Source of the DNA: Caprimulgus europaeus
Lineage: Eukaryota > Chordata > Aves > Caprimulgiformes > Caprimulgidae
Length of the DNA: 64,000 nucleotides
Direction: 5' to 3'
Assembly: GCA_907165065.1 (NCBI GenBank)
Contig: OU015539.1
Coordinates: 18,568,816-18,632,815, forward strand
Part shown: piece after piece, positions 44,940-64,000 of the stretch
How positions within the stretch are numbered: position 1 is the first letter of the stretch
Layout: every line of letters begins with the position of its first letter
Program-made: the position numbers and the translations under genes
Notes under the pieces: model-generated
Told to the model about the DNA's origin: nothing
The model's input: the letters and a program-made list of their open reading frames with translations, nothing else
The model's database searches: none

Positions 44940-47900
44940 CCTCAGTGCCTTCCACATGCGCCTCCAGCCCACAGAGCCAAGCACAGCCCTGGCCTGACAA
45001 GCTGCTTCTCGCCCAGAACTAACACAACCCGAGAGGATGACGAGGGCAGAGAGCTGATGCAGTGCAGGTAGAGAAGTGGTTACTATGGCAACTCTCTTCT
45101 TTGAGCACAGCCTGGGAGGACGCCTTGCCCGGGGATTTCTGCACAGCCAGGCTGGGAGGGGAGGTTGCTCCAGGAATCTCATTTTCCAAAGGCTGCGTGG
45201 CCACGCTCGTGAGCCCCGCTGGGGACTGGGGAGAGCTGGGGTAGGTTTGGAGAAGAGCTTGATGCTCATCCAAAAGTAAACCAGATGTTGAAGTGTGTGA
45301 ACTCATGGGAGGGACTATTAAACTGGGACTGTTCTAAGAGTGATCCTCACCTCGTGGTGTGTTGTTCTGTGGGTTGCAGCTATGTCTGAAGTTGTTCCTG
45401 TACCACAGTGCCCCATACAACCAGGAATGGCCAAGCTGGAGTTTTTAAAGGAAATAAGATCATATTTAGCTAATTCCTACTGGATTTTTAAATCTCTTGG
45501 AGGTCCTTAGAAAGTTGCCCAGCTCTTCCATGAGATGAAATTGGTACAGAGCAAGAATTAAGTAACACGTAATGAAAGAAAGGCTTGGTCAGTCTGGCTC
45601 CAAGAGAAGTCGTTCCCTGGGGCCTGAGCCAGGGAGCGTTATCTGAGCGCGCTGCCTGGAGCACCTGGCACTGCACGAGCTCTGGGTCTCTGTGGTTATC
45701 TTGGGCCAACACAGCGAATGAATGAGCACATTATCCCTTCGGTGGGGCTGCTCTGCTGTAACACTTCCCCTGCACTCACAGAAGACACATAAGTACCCAG
45801 GCAGTGCTGAGGGTGAACCCCACGTCTCTAGCTGCTGTTAACCCTGCATGCTCTGGCAGTTACACCTCAGGGGCCAAAGTTGCACCTTTTTTTTTTTTTT
45901 TTGCTGGTATTTTGTGCTTGAAGCTAAACAAACAGAGAAGGAAAATAAACCAACTTCTGATTATCTCAAATTTAGGCCTGAAATTCTCTCTCTCTGAGGG
46001 TCAAAGCACAGAAGACACTGCAAATTCTGTTGATAAGGGATAAGCAAAGGGGGCTTTGGGTGAAATACTCTGCTCCCCTGCTCTCCCGAGGCTGCTTACT
46101 GTCTGTTTTTCCACGCAGCATTGTTGCTGATGACACGGATCTCGGAGAGTGCTGTCTGCCACAGTCCCACTGCCCTTCCTGGCCCTGAGGAATGGGTGCA
46201 GCCGTGCAGCCTCTCTCCTGCAGCCGCATCTTGCCTGGGTGCTAACAGAACTCAAACCGTCATAGTCCCTGGCTTTGAGCAGCATTTTTTGGCCATTTAT
46301 GCGGGGAATAAGAAACAGCAGCCTTAATATTTGTTTAAAATTCATCAAGAGTCTAACCAGACATGAAACCAAGGAGTGAAAAAATGGAAGCAGAGTCTTT
46401 GTGGCGAGTGCAGGTTGAATGCAGAACCAGGCTGAGAGTATCTGGTATCGCAGCACGCTGAGAGGTGAGCCGAGAGGCTGAGGGGCACAAGGACAGCCCT
46501 GAACTCTCACCCACACGTGCAGTGACTGCACAGTTCCTGTGTCAGTGCCCAGCCTCAGCCTAGCTTCAGACATGGGATCTGCAAACCCAGTACCGATCTG
46601 CTCCTGGTCCTTACAGAGTGTTTATCAACAACTGCTGTTAAGAAGGCTGGGAGCTTTTCAGCTGAAAGAAGCATCTGCATCCTTCTACAGGATTGCCGTT
46701 CCCTCTGTGCCATGTGGCAGATCTGGCCTTGGGTGGCATTTGATCTTGCCAGTAAAATCTGCTGCTGCTCGGTATAATAGCGAGAAAGACTTGGGGAAGA
46801 AAATTAAGCGCTTTATGAGTCAGAATTCTAGACTTAGCTCCTTTGTGAGCAATAAGCAATCTCTATTGCACCAACTGGAGTGAATAAAATGATGCATCAA
46901 TCCAACTGTAATTCCCTCTGCTGCAGATAGACAAGTATTACAGAAAACTGGGAAAAAAATGTTCTAATAAGCATTAGTACCTCACACAAACTGATAAATT
47001 AACAAATGGTTCATGTTATACTATCATGGAAAAGAGAGATATGCCCTCTCCTGATTGAATATGTGATTAAGACTGCATTCAGAACCAGAGAAAAGCAGAA
47101 AATTCCAGCAAGACCTGGCAAAGTGCCTCCATTACTTCACAGCAAGAAGTGAACTCGCTGACCATTATATCCTGTTCAGTCACTGGGGTAATAGATTATG
47201 TGTTCCTGGTATGGGGTTGAGGGAAAAGTAAATGACAGAGGAAAAAAGTTGGTTTTTAGTGTCTGAGAGGAAGATTTCTGTGCCGAGAAGTTTTATCTCC
47301 CTCCATACAGACAGCAGAGGTCATACAAACTCTCAAGCTCCTGCTCACCCCAGGGGAGGGGATCTCGGTCCAGACTGCACCTTGCTTACAGTGTAATTAG
47401 TCACTGTGTGGTTTGTCTGTGCCCCAGCCCTACTTATCTCACCATTACTTCCTTCACAGGCTTTAAAGCTATGCAGGGGATGCAGGCAGCTAAAGACTTG
47501 TTCTCTTAGTGGGTCTCATTTATTAGATGCTGCAGTAGATTAACCTATTAGATGGAATCAGAAATGGAGCACAGACACAGAACCCATGTCTGCTATCTGT
47601 AAAAAAGTGTGCTAATGCAGCTTGGTTGCCATGGAGTAAAAGCTGCTGCCAGGAACATGAGGGCCCGTTTGCCTTTTTCCCTTGCTGAAGGAGACGGCTG
47701 GTGACTGACTAATCCACCGGGGGAACGGCATCGCCACCGAGCACGGTGCTGCCGGCGCACCAGGAGTGGAAAGGGGTCAGCTGCTGCTGAGAGCATAATC
47801 GGGGCTCTCAGGTCTGAGCCCAGCACTGGGGCTGCTCAGTCCTGCGGCATTCCAGCCAATAATTCAGTACCTAATTCCCTCCTTTGAGTTCTCTTCTGAT

Positions 47901-50519
47901 GCCTTTTAGGTTTTGCTGTATTCTGATGTTAGCACAAGGCTTAGTTCTGTTGAATTTGACTACATGCATTAGCTGAGTGTAATAGATTCCTCCTTAGGAG
48001 CAGGGAAAAAAATCGCATATACAAGTAGAAGAAATAGGTTTCTTTTTTTTCTGATTGCTTTATTTGAATGCAGACTTAAAACTTGGGAAAAATACCATCG
48101 TAGTCACTCTAGAAAGAGAACCTCTCTCTCTGTTTATCCATTTAAAATACACTGCATGAAGAAGAGCAGTATAAATTGCTCATACCTTGCCCCTCCTGCA
48201 TGCTTTGAGTCAAAGTTCTAAGGTAAGAGCAGAAAATGATTTATTTCCATGTTTAGTGAAGCCAGTACCTGTGTTTCCACAGACTCTGCTGGGTTTTGCA
48301 TCACACCTTCAGACCATTCACCTCTGGCATTGCCGCCTCCTGCCCGCTCGCATCAACATCTGCGAGGCACAACCGCGGGATAACGAGGCTGAAAGAACCC
48401 TTACCCACAATTTGAAGATGAAAGCCATTTTAACCAATCATGAATTCCCTAATCAACATTTACTTTCTGGTAATAATGAAAGAAAAAAAACTTTGGCAAG
48501 TGGCATATCACTGTGCCTTCATATCAGCTAAACAACCCTTTTGATTACTCACACGTATTTCTATCACGAGTTCCTCTACTGCTCTGTTCTCACCTTTACT
48601 GCGCTGTGCATGCTTGTGGCTCCCCAGAAAACAGACCATGTTTGTTGTAAAACACTCTGAGCAGTTTTCAAGTGAGTTACACCCTATTAGTAAACTCAAC
48701 AATAATTTATAATGGATTACTAATGACGTAATTAGCAGAAAAAAATGTCTAAAGGAAATATGTGTGTGGGCTGCATACGGACCCAGGATACTCCTCAAAG
48801 TGGAAGTCACTGCAGGACTAAACCCAGGCTAGACTGACACTAAGAAAGGGCGTGTTGTCATTAAGAGGATATAAGACAAATAGAGCCCTAATTTTCCTAC
48901 CTCCTTCTATTACCTGAGGCTTTGAAGGAGAGTATTTGAGGTTTTGAAGCAAAGCTTGTGACTTGGTGTGAACAAATGTTGGTGAAATGGCCCATATCAA
49001 CAAGTTGGGAATTTTCTTGTCCAGTACAAGTGGGTAGAATTCTCTCCACCCAGGAAAAACAAGTATTTTATTTGTCAGGCTTTTCCGCCTTCTCTTTCCA
49101 TGCTGATAGCAATCTAGAAAAAATCAAATAACTCTAATGAGGAAAAAAAGAAGTCCTGTTGCTCATGCTATGACACAGTGTGAAGCTCAAGCACTTGGAA
49201 ACAGAAGGGCTGGTTTGAAAGGGAAATGGTTCTGCTATTTTCACCGCTTCTTCCCACATGTAGAGACATCAGCAGCGCTTCTTTCAGAATGAGTTTTCCA
49301 TCTGTAGAATTGTTTTTGGGTATGGAGTTATTCAACATCAGTGATGTTGTCAGGCCCTTCAGCAGGGATCCCCAAAGAAAGGGCTTCTCGGCAGCCCATC
49401 TCCAGCAGCCCCTTGCGTCCCCTCTGCACCATCCTCATCTGTGCTTGGACGAGGGGATTTTACTTTGCAAATGAAGAGATGAGGCACAAAGGGGAGAAAA
49501 GAGAATCTGTGTCTCTTCTGTTCCCGTTTGGCATCCCTAACCCATACACCACTCTTCCTCTAAACTGGGGTCAGGTCTGCCACGACAGTTTTGGTTGTGC
49601 TGAAGCTGCTTTGCCAGCACAAAGCAGTTCTGGAGCTTTCCTGCCACTCCTCAGAAAATCCCTGCGCTGTTTGGGGGTTATCCAGGGCTGGAGTGCCGAA
49701 GTGAAGTGTGCAGACAAAGTGAGGGAGCAGTGGTGAAATAGATTTGGGAGGGATGAGGGATGGAGCATATCTGGAAGCCCTCCCCACAACCCAGCAAACC
49801 CCAGCTTTAGGAGTGATCTCCACAATAATGGCAACTATTATAAAAAGAGCCCACAAGCTTCTCTTACCTACAGTAAAAGACCATCAAGGGAGAACAGCCA
49901 AAGACAGAAAAAAATGAGGGAAGTGCAAAGGTAGTTCAAAGCTTAGAGGTGATTTATTGCTTTACTGCTCATTTATGACAAGGCAATATAGTGCATTAGG
50001 CAACATTCTCATCCCCTCTGGCTGCACGAGGGCCAGGGAAGCTGCAGCTCCTTCCAGCTGGATGTGACATCACGGCTCGGACTCCTCAAGCGCTGAAGGA
50101 TGAAGGACCGGAAGGCAGGCACTGACGCTGCTCTAAACGCTCCAGAACGTCCTTCCACCACCAAAACTAGCAAAGAAACTCAACTTCGAAGCACGGCACG
50201 TGGAAATTATTTTTCCTGTTGCAGCTTACCTTCCTGCAGAGGTCTCATTTTCTTCTTGAGCCAAGAGAGACCAGTTTACTGTACAGGCATGCATCAGCCC
50301 TCGGACATGATAACTCACTCAGTGACTTTCCGTAAGCAGCGGCGTTTAAATAAACACCCTCTCGATTGCTGTAATCCACTCTGCACACCACAGACATTTC
50401 CCACATGTTTTTCTGGCAAGTGGCGGGAGCGAATGACTCCGGCACCTCAGGAAGCCTGGGCACGGCCAGCCCTGCAGGAACACCAGCCCCATTAAACATG
50501 GTTTGGTTACCAAAGACGC
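44940..50519. other. intergenic, upstream of CHKA
   Basis: A 5.6 kb stretch without recognised transposons or genes. A T14 run lies at 45889-45902. AT-rich unique stretches at about 46860-47060 and 48000-48800 contain many TAAT cores and could be distal regulatory DNA; that is a guess from texture only. GC content rises from 50500 into the CHKA CpG island. Confidence 0.45.
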
Positions 50520-50905
50520 AAGGCGGGCAGCTCCACCGCGCCGTGAGGTGACCCGCGCCCTGCCCCGGCTCCTTCCCTCCCTCCGTCCTCAGTGCTCACC
50601 TCCGCCCCAGCCCCCTACACCCGTCGAGGGGGTCTGACCCTCCCCCGTTACATCTCCTCCAGGCTGGAGCGTTGGCCGCGGGGGAGCGGCAGGCCGGGGG
50701 CACGGCCCTCAGCGGCAGGCGGGGAAGGGGTAGGGAGGTGGGGGGCTGGACCCTCAGCGAGGGGCGGGGGGAGGGGGCCTGAGGGGCGGGTCGCCCGGCC
50801 GCGCCGTCAGCGCCGTGGGGAAGCAAAGGGGCGGGGTCACCTCGCGCTGCCGCCCCTCGCCTCGAGGTGCGCGCGCCGGTCACCGAGACAACCGGGGGGA
50901 AGCAG

Positions 50906-62676
<11,771 letters not shown>

Positions 62677-64000
62677 GTGAGTAATTAAATTTGCTTATTT
62701 CTCAAAATTTTATAGGTGATAGAGAAATGTGGTTGTCCTGCTCGTTCTAAAGCAGCAGTTACTCCACCTGATGACTGGGCTGTGTTTCTAGAAACAGTGA
62801 ACAGTAATGAAGAAAAGCCACTTATTTGCCCATAGAAGTAATATTATGATGTGAGTGTGCATAGTTTGGAAAGATTTAAGCATTCCACATGAACAAGAAT
62901 CACCCCCCAGTATTTCTGACAGTGGTATCAGTACTGTTATTTCTAATCCTGGGCTCTGTAGTAGCAGAAGATCAGTACTCTTCCTTACCTAATCCCTATC
63001 TTAGAATACACTGATGAGCTCTTCTGAGGAAAGTCTGTGGAGCTGGAGAACTTGTTTCTGCTTAGCTTTGTGCTTGGACCATCTATGTGCTGCAGACTCA
63101 GAGTTCCTGCATTTGGAACTGTTTCTGCTCATGCAGCATGATGTTGAGCTGAGTGTAATTTTTCCTAAAGTCATCTGCACAGCACTGAGGAATTCGGGCT
63201 CCTGCCCTGGCAGTGTCTCCTGCAGCGAGGGTGACGCTGCAGCCTGTGGGCCAGACGCTCTGTGTGGTGTGTGCTGTCGGTTTCAGCTCTGTGGTGGTTC
63301 TGGCAGTGTCTAGGGAGAAGCACATTTTACTCATTTGATAAGTGCTGCTTTTCTCTCCTGGTATTTTCTGCCTTTTGGGAATGCCATCTGAAACAGTTCA
63401 GGCTTTTATTTTTATTTTTTTATTTCTAGTGAGTGGAAACTGGTTTTAAAATTTTTGTTGTGGAATGACTGCTTTTGAGGTGTTGTTGAGCTTTCAGTTA
63501 AGTTTACTGAAACAGCTTCAATCAGTTGAACCCAGACAACTGAAAAATGTACTGGTTGATTCCTCAGTTTTCTTCAGAGATGAAAAATGGAGGTGGATTG
63601 GTTTCTCCTCCACCCCAATCCTATTAAAAAAAAAAGTTACTAAAGTTATAAAAGAAAACAAAAATCCAAACAAGCCCCACCCTGGTGCCAGCAGCTCCTA
63701 GAAGTTTTGTGGTGCAGGAAGCAAGGCTTTGAACTTCAGACCTGTCTGCATTTGTTGCCTGAAGATAGTGATTCTGTGCTGGTAGGTTGTTTTCTGCTGT
63801 TAATATCATAGCACTGGAACTTAACTGTTGGATCAGTGTACTCAAGAATTCCTGTCAGGATGGATTTGTTAATTTTCCTGAATCTAAGTAAAAATTGTAG
63901 GTAGGTTTTTATCAGAGGAGTTAATGTCATCCTTTGGAGAGAAGAAAAACCTCTGGTAATACCAAGAAGTGTTCTGGATCACTAGCAAAAGCATTATAGC
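62677..64000 (+). other. CHKA: CHKA intron 3, 5' part
   Basis: Intron sequence running past the right edge of the window. No further CHKA exon is recognised before 64000. Confidence 0.8.

Overview
This window is vertebrate, and almost certainly avian, nuclear DNA. Long introns with GT-AG borders separate exons of two conserved animal genes. The repeats are CR1 LINE fragments with the bird-type 3' end, plus one avian-type LTR fragment. No SINEs are visible. The mix of CR1 3' ends and the LTR type would suit a neoavian, perhaps a songbird, but I cannot fix the species from sequence alone.

Layout. (1) 1-10.8 kb: the 3' two thirds of KMT5B (SUV420H1, histone H4K20 methyltransferase) on the + strand. 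Six coding exons run from about residue 159 to the stop at 9385-9387, followed by a roughly 1.4 kb 3' UTR with several poly(A) signals. The SET domain is spread over four exons, one of them only 20 nt. (2) 10.8-50.5 kb: about 40 kb of intergenic DNA in which I find no protein-coding gene. It holds twelve recognisable CR1 pieces in both orientations, an LTR-derived element bounded by inverted repeats, two minisatellites, several simple repeats, and AT-rich unique stretches that might be regulatory. (3) 50.5-52.0 kb: a strong CpG island with GC boxes, three CCAAT boxes and a TATA box, which is the CHKA promoter. (4) 51.26-64 kb: the first three coding exons of CHKA (choline kinase alpha, + strand). 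The third is a 54-nt in-frame cassette. The catalytic exons lie beyond the right edge.

The two genes are neighbours in the same orientation, matching the human 11q13.2 order KMT5B then CHKA. They do not form a pathway. KMT5B di- and trimethylates histone H4 K20 in chromatin. CHKA phosphorylates choline in the cytosol, the first step of phosphatidylcholine synthesis.

I found no previously undescribed biological system. The points most worth a second look are the frame-breaking 20-nt exon in the SET core of KMT5B, a pair of nearly identical CR1 copies in opposite orientation about 6 kb apart, a CR1 fragment lacking its own 3' end next to an unidentified dispersed repeat, the inverted-repeat-bounded LTR fragment, and a G-rich 7-bp minisatellite. 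Coordinates of exons come from matching translated exons to remembered family sequence and from splice sites; repeat edges are approximate to about 10-20 bp.
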